A stretch of DNA of 21,592 nucleotides. Origin: Syntrophaceae bacterium. GTDB lineage: Bacteria; Desulfobacterota; Desulfomonilia; Desulfomonilales; Desulfomonilaceae. Shown piece by piece: positions 1-7,208 of the stretch. The translations under genes and the position numbers were made by a program. The notes under the pieces are model-generated. The model was not told where the DNA came from. It worked only from the letters and a program-made list of their open reading frames with translations, and ran no database searches. The DNA lies in contig JACWAG010000071.1 of the NCBI GenBank assembly GCA_014874425.1, positions 1-21,592 of the forward strand, read 5' to 3'. Position 1 is the first letter of the stretch. Each line of letters starts with the position of its first letter.

Positions 1-470
1 AGGTGCCTGTATACCGAGATCTTGGCCCTCGAGAGTCTGCAACCATCAATTATACTGGCGTGATTTAGTTCATCTGAAATAACCAAATCCTCCTTGTTTG
101 TTAGCGTAGTCAGGATCCCCAAGTTGGCTTGATAGCCACTTCCAAAGACCAACGCCGCTTCAGTCTTCTTCCAGTCAGCTATAAACTCTTCCAATTGACG
201 ATGACAGGGAGAATTTCCGGCTATTAATCGAGAAGCGGCAGAACCGGCCCCATAAGTGCGCACTGCTTTAGAGAATGCCTCCAAGATTTGGGGGTGGCCA
301 GCAAGGCCGAGGTAATTGTTACTTGAAAAATTGAGAACACTTCTACCATCTATATTTATTATTCTGCCAGGAATACCTGATACTTCTGGCATTCTACGAT
401 AAAGCGCTTTCTCTTTTAGCGTTACAATTTCACCGACCAGGTCCCAATTTTTTGAAGGTGTTCTTAGCAT
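1..470 (-). CDS. 8-amino-7-oxononanoate synthase / glycine C-acetyltransferase-type PLP enzyme, 5' part only
   Basis: This is the N-terminal 156 residues of an alpha-oxoamine synthase (BioF/KBL family, fold-type I PLP enzyme). The family condenses an acyl-CoA with an amino acid, pimeloyl-CoA/ACP plus alanine for biotin or acetyl-CoA plus glycine for KBL. The gene runs off the left edge, so the catalytic lysine is not visible. Seen in the translation: the family motif FSSNNYLGLAGHP, then TYGAGSAASRLIAGN, FGSGYQANLG and DELNHASIIDGCRLS, which are the acyl-CoA and PLP-ring stacking regions. The ATG at 468-470 is chosen because an in-frame stop lies three codons upstream; only a weak TTGAG precedes it. 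It is divergent from the MBL-fold gene across an AT-rich 100-bp gap. Whether it makes KAPA or aminoketobutyrate cannot be settled from this half, so I give no symbol. Confidence 0.88.
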   Translation of the reverse strand, partial: MLRTPSKNWDLVGEIVTLKEKALYRRMPEVSGIPGRIINIDGRSVLNFSSNNYLGLAGHPQILEAFSKAVRTYGAGSAASRLIAGNSPCHRQLEEFIADWKKTEAALVFGSGYQANLGILTTLTNKEDLVISDELNHASIIDGCRLSRAKISVYRH

Positions 471-570
471 ATCGTGGACTCAACCAATCTATATATAATA
501 TAATAAAAGTGAGCGGGTTTTAAAAATAGCAAAATATCTGTTTGGATGACAACGGAGTCGAAATTGTAGC

Positions 571-1416
571 ATGAAGATAAGATTTTGGGGAACTCGAGGT
601 TCCATAGCCGTGCCTGGGCCTGAAACGGTTATTTTTGGAGGTAATACTACTTGTGTAGAGATTACAACCGATTCAGGCAAAACCGTTGTGATTGACGCCG
701 GAACCGGAATACGGATCCTTGGGGATTCCCTGCTCAGGCGACCTGAAATAAAATCCATTCATCTCTTCATGACGCATGTCCACTGGGATCATTTAATGGG
801 GCTACCATTCTTCGGGCCACTTTTCCGTCCGGATTTCCATATCGTAGTCAATGGATGCAGAAAGTGTTTCGAAGGCCTCCAGAGAATTTTTAGCAGTAAT
901 TATATCGATGGGGCCTGGCCGGTATGTTTCGGAGACCTCAAGGCGCGAATCGACCCCCCACCCGAATTTCCAATGGCGGTAGTCGCTTTGGACGATGTCT
1001 TGGTGGAGCAACATAAATTACAGCATCCTCAGGGAGGTCTGGGGTTCAAGTTCACTGAAGGTAATAAGAAATTTGTTTTTCTTACCGACAACGAACTTAC
1101 TGAAGAAGGATGGGCCGGCGCCTGTTTCAAAGATTTTGTGAACTTCTGCCAGGAAGCGGACGTGTTGGTTCATGATTGCCAATATTTTCCTGAAGAAGTC
1201 GTCAGCCGAAGGGGTTGGGGCCATTCAGACACTAAAACAGTGGCTAAACTGGCGATAGAGACCGGAGCCAAAAAATTGATACTTTTCCATCACGACCCGT
1301 GGCGCACTGATAAAGGAGTTAAAGAAATTATAGACCGGTGCGCGCAGGAGCTTGATCGATTTAATTGCGAAATTTCGGTCGACGCCGCACGTGAAGGCGC
1401 TATAATAAATCTATAA
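571..1416 (+). CDS. MBL-fold metallo-hydrolase (PhnP/cyclic phosphodiesterase-like)
   Basis: A 281-residue metallo-beta-lactamase-fold hydrolase. The start MKIRFWGTRGSIAVPGPET and the GGNTTCVE segment are typical of the PhnP/RNase Z-like branch, whose members cleave phosphodiester bonds. Metal ligands visible: HVHWDH at residues 69-74 (H69, H71, D73, H74), D173 in LTDNE, H201-D202 in VHDCQY, H218 in WGHSD and H241 near FHHDP. There is no signal peptide, so it is cytosolic. A GGAG lies 13 nt before the ATG, which is a rather long spacing. It stands alone on the plus strand between bioF-like and murJ, converging on murJ with a 12-bp gap. The fold and metal site are clear; the substrate is unknown. 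Confidence 0.88.
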   Translation: MKIRFWGTRGSIAVPGPETVIFGGNTTCVEITTDSGKTVVIDAGTGIRILGDSLLRRPEIKSIHLFMTHVHWDHLMGLPFFGPLFRPDFHIVVNGCRKCFEGLQRIFSSNYIDGAWPVCFGDLKARIDPPPEFPMAVVALDDVLVEQHKLQHPQGGLGFKFTEGNKKFVFLTDNELTEEGWAGACFKDFVNFCQEADVLVHDCQYFPEEVVSRRGWGHSDTKTVAKLAIETGAKKLILFHHDPWRTDKGVKEIIDRCAQELDRFNCEISVDAAREGAIINL

Positions 1417-1428
1417 ATTTTCTGCATT

Positions 1429-3057
1429 TCAGATTTTCAAGACCGACCTGATTGATTTTATCTGTTCGCATCGAAACAGGTAAGCGCTTACCCCAAAGAC
1501 AGCCATTCCCGCCAAAATGGAAATGCTTAGAATTAGGAAATTCTTTCCGGTTAGCCCATGAGACCATAGGCCAAAATCTTTGATGAGGACCAAAAAGGCG
1601 CCCATAACAATTGACGCCGCGGAAATTTTCCCGATTGAAACCAGGAACTCTGAAACCTCAAACCATTTTATCCTTTTGATCAGAATCACGAAAAGAAGCA
1701 CAAAATTAAACGCTGCGGCAATTGTAGTAGCTAAAGCCAATCCACCATGTCTCATGGGGTTCATCAAGATCAATCCTGCGGCCAAATTCATTATTACTGC
1801 CACAAGAGAGATCCATAAAGGAGTCTTTGTGTCTTTCAGTGAGAAAAAAGCCTGAGTTACTACCTTAAGCCCTGAAAACGCCCATAGCCCGGCAGTGTAC
1901 CATAACAAGGCGTACGCTGTCTCCGCAGTGTCGAGTTGTGTGAAACGGCCATGTTGGAACAGTACGCCTATGATAGGTCCTCTTAAAATTATAAGGGCCA
2001 CTGACGCCGGTATTGTAAAGAAGGCTATGAGACGTAAAGAAAAAGATACTGACTCCCCCAGTCCCTTGTAATCACCTGTGCTTGCCAGTCGTGACATAGA
2101 AGGCAGAGCGGCGGACCCCAGGGCTATCGCAAATACTCCCAACGGCAATTGTACTAACCTGTCGGCATAATATAGCCACGAGACACTCCCAGAAGGCAAC
2201 GTGGACGCAAGCACCGTCCCAACAAGGACATTGATCTGGTAAACAGCCCCTCCGATAGCCGCAGGCACAAAAAGCCTCCCCATTCTCTTCAAAGGTGGAT
2301 AACCGAAATGAAAGTCAGGTTTGAGAGTAATTCCTTCAGATAACAAAAAAGGTATCTGAAGGCAAAGCTGAAAAACCCCGGCTGCTGTAACTGCCCAGGC
2401 CAGCGAGTGATATGGTGTCCAGTCTATCCAACGACTAAGAGCGAGAACGCCTGCAATCATTGAGAGATTAAGCAGAATTGGCGCGGCCGCAGGTGCGGCG
2501 AAACGCCCGAGACTATTTAATACCCCTGAAACCAGGGCGACCAAAGAAATAAAAAATATGTATGGGAACATTATCCGGGTCAATTCAATGGTAAGATTGA
2601 ATTTTTCGTGATCACTGAAAAACCCCGGAGCTGTAACTCTAACCACCTGAGGAGTAAAGACAATCCCCATAAACGTGACCACGAGCAGGACCAAAGTGGC
2701 GAATGTGACGGCTATTCTGGCAAGTCGAACACCTTCGTCTCTACCACTCCGATGCATAGTATCTATGAAAGTGGGAACAAACGCCGCTGAAAGAGCGCCT
2801 TCCGCAAACAGTCGGCGAAGTAGGTTCGGGATGCGAAAAGCCACAAAAAACGCGTCGGCCCCTGTTCCTGCTCCCAGGAATATGGCAATGATCATGTCTC
2901 GGATAAATCCGGAAATCCGGCTTACGCTGGTCCAAAAACCAACTATTCCCGCAGCCTTGGTGATCAATTTTTTTTCAGACACTATTTGGTTCTTTATGGT
3001 GGTAGGTTTCAAATTGGACCATTTCTCCGATGTGTTAATTTTCAAGGATTGGTTCAA
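1429..3057 (-). CDS. murJ: Lipid II flippase MurJ (MviN)
   Basis: A 542-residue polytopic inner-membrane protein of the MOP superfamily that moves lipid II across the cytoplasmic membrane for peptidoglycan synthesis. The signature SRISGFIRD followed by GADAFFVAFRIPNLLRR and FAEGALSAAFVPTF is diagnostic. By gapless alignment with my memory of E. coli MurJ, R47, R53, D68 and R81 match the essential R18, R24, D39 and R52. Hydrophobic segments continue to the C-terminus, consistent with 14 helices. The start is uncertain. The TTG at 3057 overlaps the upstream ldcA stop as TTGA, suggesting translational coupling, but gives 29 extra residues before SRISG relative to E. coli. An in-frame GTG at 2982 would give 517 residues and a normal N-terminus. 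Neither start has a good Shine-Dalgarno sequence. Convergent with the MBL-fold gene. Confidence 0.95.
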   Translation of the reverse strand: MNQSLKINTSEKWSNLKPTTIKNQIVSEKKLITKAAGIVGFWTSVSRISGFIRDMIIAIFLGAGTGADAFFVAFRIPNLLRRLFAEGALSAAFVPTFIDTMHRSGRDEGVRLARIAVTFATLVLLVVTFMGIVFTPQVVRVTAPGFFSDHEKFNLTIELTRIMFPYIFFISLVALVSGVLNSLGRFAAPAAAPILLNLSMIAGVLALSRWIDWTPYHSLAWAVTAAGVFQLCLQIPFLLSEGITLKPDFHFGYPPLKRMGRLFVPAAIGGAVYQINVLVGTVLASTLPSGSVSWLYYADRLVQLPLGVFAIALGSAALPSMSRLASTGDYKGLGESVSFSLRLIAFFTIPASVALIILRGPIIGVLFQHGRFTQLDTAETAYALLWYTAGLWAFSGLKVVTQAFFSLKDTKTPLWISLVAVIMNLAAGLILMNPMRHGGLALATTIAAAFNFVLLFVILIKRIKWFEVSEFLVSIGKISAASIVMGAFLVLIKDFGLWSHGLTGKNFLILSISILAGMAVFGVSAYLFRCEQIKSIRSVLKI

Positions 3058-3983
3058 ACGAGTCGTAAATGCGCTCCGTCTGTCGAGGCTTCAAATTCTA
3101 CTAAAGCTCCAACAGGTAGAGTGATGTTTGGTAAAACATGCCCATGAGGAAAATTCGAAATCACCGGAATGATGTCAGGTTTCACGTATTCGAGCACGAT
3201 CTTCTCCACAGTAGATGTCGCAGTTTCCGGATCGTCCCCCGCAAATTGACAGATTATTACTCCGCCGATGTTCTCAAAAATACCCGCTAGTTTCATTTGT
3301 GTAAGCATGCGGTCAATCTTATAAGGAGGTTCATTTACATCTTCAATGAATAAAACGCAACCTGTGAAATTTGGGCAGTACTGGGTCCCCAAAAGAGAAA
3401 CCAGTAAAGATAGACAGCCCCCCAAAAGAGGCCCCTTCATTTTTCCGGGCCTTAACACTTTCAACCCGGGGGAACCAACTTCACGAACAATTTGATAATG
3501 TGCGACTGGCTCAGTAATAGCTTCAACAAAGGAAATCATGGAATTTTCATCCAACCCTGAATTGATTTGTCCCGCTACCATCGGTCCTGCCAATGTAATG
3601 ACGCCGCAGCGTTGGAAAACGGCCATAGACAGAGCAGTGAGGTCACTCATTCCGATCATGATCTTGGGGTCACTTAAAATTGCCCTGTAATTGATTTTCG
3701 GGAGGATCCTCATGGAGCCGTACCCACCGCGGGCAAAGAAAATACCTCTTATAATAGGGTCCAAAAAAAACTTGTTCAATTCCTCTACGCGATCATGGTC
3801 CGAGCCTGCCAAGTAATCTTTCTGGTCATGGATATTTCGACTGAGTCGAACCTTAAGCCCCAGCCCTTCCAGAAGTTCTATTCCCTTTTCCAGATCTGAA
3901 GTTTTTACAGGACCTGAGACCGCCGCTATTCCAACAACATCACCCTCCCTGAGGGGTTTGGGAATTGTTGACCTAAATGTCAC
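3054..3983 (-). CDS. LD-carboxypeptidase, peptidase family S66 (LdcA-like)
   Basis: A 309-residue serine peptidase that removes the terminal D-alanine from cytoplasmic murein tetrapeptides during cell-wall recycling. Seen: FFARGGYGSMRILP, the nucleophile region IGMSDLTAL with Ser113, the glutamate region LFIEDVNEPPYKIDRML with Glu214, and the histidine region FPHGHVLPN with His282. These form the Ser-Glu-His triad of family S66. Length matches LdcA (about 300 residues), and no signal peptide is present, as expected for the cytosolic recycling enzyme. The GTG at 3983 is chosen because GGTGGG lies 5-6 nt upstream. Its TGA stop overlaps the TTG start of murJ, so the two probably form a cell-wall operon. 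Some S66 members (MccF) act on microcin; the murJ neighbour favours murein. Confidence 0.92.
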   Translation of the reverse strand: MTFRSTIPKPLREGDVVGIAAVSGPVKTSDLEKGIELLEGLGLKVRLSRNIHDQKDYLAGSDHDRVEELNKFFLDPIIRGIFFARGGYGSMRILPKINYRAILSDPKIMIGMSDLTALSMAVFQRCGVITLAGPMVAGQINSGLDENSMISFVEAITEPVAHYQIVREVGSPGLKVLRPGKMKGPLLGGCLSLLVSLLGTQYCPNFTGCVLFIEDVNEPPYKIDRMLTQMKLAGIFENIGGVIICQFAGDDPETATSTVEKIVLEYVKPDIIPVISNFPHGHVLPNITLPVGALVEFEASTDGAHLRLV

Positions 3984-4062
3984 GATCGCCCACCATTCAC
4001 TTATAATCTCTAAAAGTTGTTAACCTTTTGTGGGAGTGATAATATTCCTTCGTGAGGAAAAA

Positions 4063-4428
4063 ATGTCAGTAATTTTTCATGTCGAGGACGAAAGTTCTGT
4101 AAGGCTTCTGTATAGGGAAGTCTTTGAGGAACTGGGCTTCCAGGTCATTCAGGCGTCGGACGCGGAAGAAGCCATAAAAATGCTTAAAGGTTCCAAACCT
4201 GACGTTATAATTTTGGATCTCAAGATGCCGGGTATGGGCGGTAGAGGGTTCCTTGAAAAATTCCACCGAATGAAATTAAAAATCCCCTTGGTGATCAGTT
4301 CTGCTTATCCATATTTTCGTAATGATCCGTCGATTCCCCATGTTGACGCGTTCGTCGTTAAATCAGGCGATTTGACCGAACTCGTAGACAAAGTGCGGGA
4401 GCTTGTAAACAGAGTAAGGATCTTGTGA
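4063..4428 (+). CDS. Stand-alone CheY-like response regulator receiver
   Basis: A 121-residue single receiver domain with no output domain. Seen: the acidic pair E8-D9 in FHVEDES, the phospho-acceptor D52 in IILDLKMPG, S80 (Thr/Ser switch position) in VISSAY and K100 in FVVKSGD, which is a complete receiver active site. I chose the ATG at 4063 because GAGGA at 4054-4058 sits 4 nt before it and the protein then starts directly on the first beta strand. An upstream in-frame GTG at 4030 would add 11 residues and has no ribosome site. It is divergent from ldcA and converges on trmL with a 3-bp gap. It could be the phosphoryl acceptor of a phosphorelay such as the Hpt protein at 16216, but nothing in the sequence ties them together. 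Confidence 0.9.
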   Translation: MSVIFHVEDESSVRLLYREVFEELGFQVIQASDAEEAIKMLKGSKPDVIILDLKMPGMGGRGFLEKFHRMKLKIPLVISSAYPYFRNDPSIPHVDAFVVKSGDLTELVDKVRELVNRVRIL

Positions 4429-4431
4429 ATC

Positions 4432-4893
4432 TCAGCCTGGAATGCAATCCAATTGTCTTAACCCTTCAAAAACTATAATTCCTGCCGCTGTAGATAGATT
4501 GAGACTTCGCGTTTTCTTTAGGTCTATCGGAATTCTAGCTATTCTGGATGGAAATTGACTAAATAACTCCCCAGATAACCCTGATGTCTCAGGGCCGAAA
4601 AGAATGTGGTCCCAGGGCTTGAATTCTAGTCTGTAATAAATGTCTCCTCTCTTGGACCCAGTCAGAATAATTTGATTTGGGTTGGCGGATTTCAGGTATT
4701 CCTCAAAGCTTTCCCAGACAACAAGGTCAAGCTTTTTCCAATAGTCCAGTCCTGCTCTCTTCAAATGTTTGTCATCAATATGAAAACCAAGCGGCTTGAC
4801 AAGATGTAGTCGTGCTCCAACCGCTACGCACAATCGTCCTATGTTGCCGGTGTTGGGAGGAATTTCAGGGTTGATAAGCACTACATTGAACAT
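4432..4893 (-). CDS. trmL: tRNA (cytidine(34)-2'-O)-methyltransferase TrmL
   Basis: A 153-residue SPOUT-fold methyltransferase that 2'-O-methylates the wobble base of leucine tRNAs using S-adenosylmethionine. Seen: INPEIPPNTGNIGRLCVA at the N-terminus, HLVKPLGF, KRAGLDYW, then the SAM-binding knot motifs LFGPETSGL and a C-terminal RSLNLSTAAGIIVFE. Length matches E. coli TrmL (157). The ATG at 4893 is preferred because AGAAGG lies 6 nt upstream and the family begins M-x-N-V-V-L. An upstream in-frame TTG at 4911 would add six residues. It is 68 bp downstream of the phosphohydrolase gene and may be transcribed with it. Its 3' end nearly touches that of the receiver gene. Confidence 0.95.
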   Translation of the reverse strand: MFNVVLINPEIPPNTGNIGRLCVAVGARLHLVKPLGFHIDDKHLKRAGLDYWKKLDLVVWESFEEYLKSANPNQIILTGSKRGDIYYRLEFKPWDHILFGPETSGLSGELFSQFPSRIARIPIDLKKTRSLNLSTAAGIIVFEGLRQLDCIPG

Positions 4894-4961
4894 ATGGACC
4901 TTCTGCCCCAACCATTAAGACCAATAATGGAATCGTTTGCCGCGACGACTGTTAATATGGT

Positions 4962-6284
4962 TTACGTCAGGATGGTTTTGTTCCACGGGATGAGGTCCGC
5001 GACGTTTGAAATTTCACATTTAATTGAATTGACATCCGTCTCCTTGTCGCCAATTAACACAAACGCGTCATCATATGTATGGGTACCTGTAAAGATATCA
5101 TTGTGGCACAAAGTTGTAGCGTTTATCGAAGCTTTGATATCATAACCAGGTCGAGGTAATACCACAATATCAGGGGCAAGAGTAAAACATGGTCCACTAT
5201 AAATCTCTTCCCTGGTTTTTACAGCGGTGAATAATGGTTCGTTCAGGTCATCAGGCAAATTATGGGCTGAAGCGCCTAGATCAGATATGTGTAATTTTGC
5301 CAGATCGTTCTTGAGTCTTGTCCTTATTTCAAGCGCCTGACTTTCAGAAAGGGCTCCGTTCCTGAACCTGGACCGAGAGTTGATGTGGATTCTTGTCGGG
5401 TCCAAGGCAAATGCACGCGATTTCGGATTGATGTTTGAAATATCACGGGGGTCATCGGATTGGAAACTCAGGTAACCCAACAATCGCAAGAGGTAGTTTA
5501 AATTGACATGAGTTTTGAGGTCGGTAAAACCGTGATCGGACAAAACCACTTTGCGCGTCTGTGTTTCAAGCCGCTCAAAAAATCGACCCACAAGACTATC
5601 CACTTTCCGATAATAAGAGATCACATCGTTATGATATGGGTGGGTCTGATCTTCCAACGCGTCAAAAAGAAAATGATTAAGGCGGTCTGTCCCCGTAACT
5701 ACAAATATGAAAAGGTCCCACGGTTCCTGAACCAGCTTGAAAACGACTTCTTCAAGTGAATTTAGGGTTGCAAAAAGATCATCGACAAGGAATGCCCTAT
5801 TCTGTCGGGCCCGAACGTTATCGGTATCAGTTTTATATCCTGTAGACCTGATCCATGGAATCAAGGATTGCGGGTAAATTGCCCTTTCAAATATTGGCGA
5901 CACGAAACCGGCGATCAACTGCCCATTCAGTGGTCTGGCAGGATAGGTGAAAGGAAGATTGACCACAATCGATCGTTTCTCGGGATATTTGTTCCAGATA
6001 ACAGGGGTCTTGATGTCATCAAATGATGGGAGTTCCAGCCGGATTTCGTCCTTGGCTACATCCGTGAAACCGAATATGCCATGGTTACCAGGCTCCGTAC
6101 CGGTCATAAACGACGTCCATGCGACACTTGAAATGGGTGGAATACTTGAGTTCATACGACACAGGACCCCTTGTGCGGCGAGTTCCCCTAAAAAAGGCAT
6201 AACTTGGAGTTCAAAAAACTTTTTTAACAGGGAGTGTGGAACACCATCGAGTCCTACAAAAGCAATTTTGTTGAATTCCATCAT
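4962..6284 (-). CDS. Alkaline phosphatase-superfamily phosphohydrolase (type I phosphodiesterase/nucleotide pyrophosphatase fold)
   Basis: A 440-residue two-metal hydrolase. The ligand set of the alkaline phosphatase superfamily appears complete: D13 in VGLDGV, the nucleophile region PPISSVAWTSFMTG (Ser52 by alignment with the NPP family PTxT motif), D200 and H204 in GTDRLNH, D250-H251 in LSDHGFT, and H401 in FTGTH. The motif TEPGNHGIFGF after the nucleophile is typical of NPP-like members. There is no N-terminal signal peptide, so it should be cytosolic, unlike most alkaline phosphatases. The start is ATG-ATG at 6284, 17 nt after the PHP gene stop, with a poor ribosome site. The substrate is not predictable; phosphomonoesters, phosphodiesters and 2,3-bisphosphoglycerate-type metabolites are all possible for this fold. 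The operon context suggests a shared phospho-metabolite with the PHP gene. Confidence 0.87.
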   Translation of the reverse strand: MMEFNKIAFVGLDGVPHSLLKKFFELQVMPFLGELAAQGVLCRMNSSIPPISSVAWTSFMTGTEPGNHGIFGFTDVAKDEIRLELPSFDDIKTPVIWNKYPEKRSIVVNLPFTYPARPLNGQLIAGFVSPIFERAIYPQSLIPWIRSTGYKTDTDNVRARQNRAFLVDDLFATLNSLEEVVFKLVQEPWDLFIFVVTGTDRLNHFLFDALEDQTHPYHNDVISYYRKVDSLVGRFFERLETQTRKVVLSDHGFTDLKTHVNLNYLLRLLGYLSFQSDDPRDISNINPKSRAFALDPTRIHINSRSRFRNGALSESQALEIRTRLKNDLAKLHISDLGASAHNLPDDLNEPLFTAVKTREEIYSGPCFTLAPDIVVLPRPGYDIKASINATTLCHNDIFTGTHTYDDAFVLIGDKETDVNSIKCEISNVADLIPWNKTILT

Positions 6285-6301
6285 TTCTGAACCATTAATT
6301 C

Positions 6302-7177
6302 TTAAAGATCTTTCAATCTTTTCTTCATGTCCTCTAGAATTGAATATGGCAAAGGAGGTCTATCAGGGAAAACCCCAAGTTCTGTTCCGGGTTTGTTGGC
6401 CCCATGATAATCAGTCCCACCGGTAACGACCAAATCTAACTTTGAAGCCAGCCTAACGTACATCCGAGTTTGTTCTCTAGTATGCTTCGGATAATAGGCT
6501 TCAATTCCCTTGAGTCCGATATCGATGAGAGAAATTACAATCTCCTCAAAACGATCCGGATTATTCTGATTTAGTAAATACGGGTGAGCCATTACAGGTA
6601 TGCCGCCTGCGTCAGTAATCAATTGCAAAGTTTTATGCGCGGGCAATTTCACCTTGGGAACGTATGCGCAGGCCCCTTTCTTCAGATATCTGTCGAAGGC
6701 TTCCTGAATCGTCTTTACATAGCCTTTTCGAAACATAAGATTAGCTAGATGAGGTCTGCCAGGGGATCCATCGCCAGCGATCTTCTTGACCTCTTCTTCC
6801 CTGATGAATACGTTTTGAGCCTGAAGCTTGGCCAAGATCTTGGAAATCCTGGATCGCCTCTCGATTCTAAGGAAATTTAAGGATTTTTGTAAATCGGAAT
6901 GGTCAGAGCGTATAAAAAAACCAAGGATGTGGAGAATGCCCAAATCATAGTCAGCGCTAATCTCGACTCCAGGCACAACTTCCAATTCAAGTTCAAGATC
7001 ACTGACCGCCGATTGAGCAGGTTCTATACCATCCAGAGTATCGTGGTCCGTGATGGCGATTGCACGCAGTCCAATGGTTGAAGCGTATTGGACCAGTTCA
7101 GCCGGAGTCATTGTGCCGTCCGACATGTTGGTATGAACATGCAGGTCTATTGAAGGGCCAGGAGCAAAACGGGCCAC
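6302..7177 (-). CDS. PHP-domain phosphoesterase (RNase AM / 3',5'-nucleoside bisphosphate phosphatase-like)
   Basis: A 291-residue PHP phosphoesterase of the YciV/RNase AM type, which dephosphorylates 3',5'-nucleotides and trims RNA 5' ends. Seen: DLHVHTNMSDGTMTPAELV (H13, H15, D20), ITDHDTLDG (D44-H45-D46), VPGVEIS (E72), ILHILGFF (H83), VMAHPYLL (H198) and GGTDYHGANKPGTELG (D256, H258). This is the full trinuclear metal site plus the family insertion (GRPHLANLM). The GTG at 7177 is the annotated start, but the strong GAGGAGAA Shine-Dalgarno is 25 nt before it and only 7 nt before an in-frame ATT at 7195, so the real start may be that ATT. The reading frame is continuous with the upstream decarboxylase except for its TAG stop. 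It is followed after 17 nt by the phosphohydrolase. Confidence 0.92.
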   Translation of the reverse strand: MARFAPGPSIDLHVHTNMSDGTMTPAELVQYASTIGLRAIAITDHDTLDGIEPAQSAVSDLELELEVVPGVEISADYDLGILHILGFFIRSDHSDLQKSLNFLRIERRSRISKILAKLQAQNVFIREEEVKKIAGDGSPGRPHLANLMFRKGYVKTIQEAFDRYLKKGACAYVPKVKLPAHKTLQLITDAGGIPVMAHPYLLNQNNPDRFEEIVISLIDIGLKGIEAYYPKHTREQTRMYVRLASKLDLVVTGGTDYHGANKPGTELGVFPDRPPLPYSILEDMKKRLKDL

Positions 7178-7200
7178 TGAATTTAAATTTTTAATCGAAT

Positions 7201-7208
7201 TTCTCCTC
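7201..7208 (-). promoter_or_regulatory. Strong Shine-Dalgarno overlapping the decarboxylase stop
   Basis: On the minus strand the sequence reads TAGAGGAGAA: the decarboxylase stop TAG is embedded in a near-perfect ribosome-binding site. Spacing from GGAG is 7 nt to ATT (7195) and 25 nt to GTG (7177). This position decides the start of the PHP gene and indicates translational coupling of the two genes. Confidence 0.7.

Noticed and set aside
2675..3124. Long plus-strand open frame opposite murJ and ldcA
   Set aside because: It lies antisense to two strongly supported genes and has no recognisable motif.
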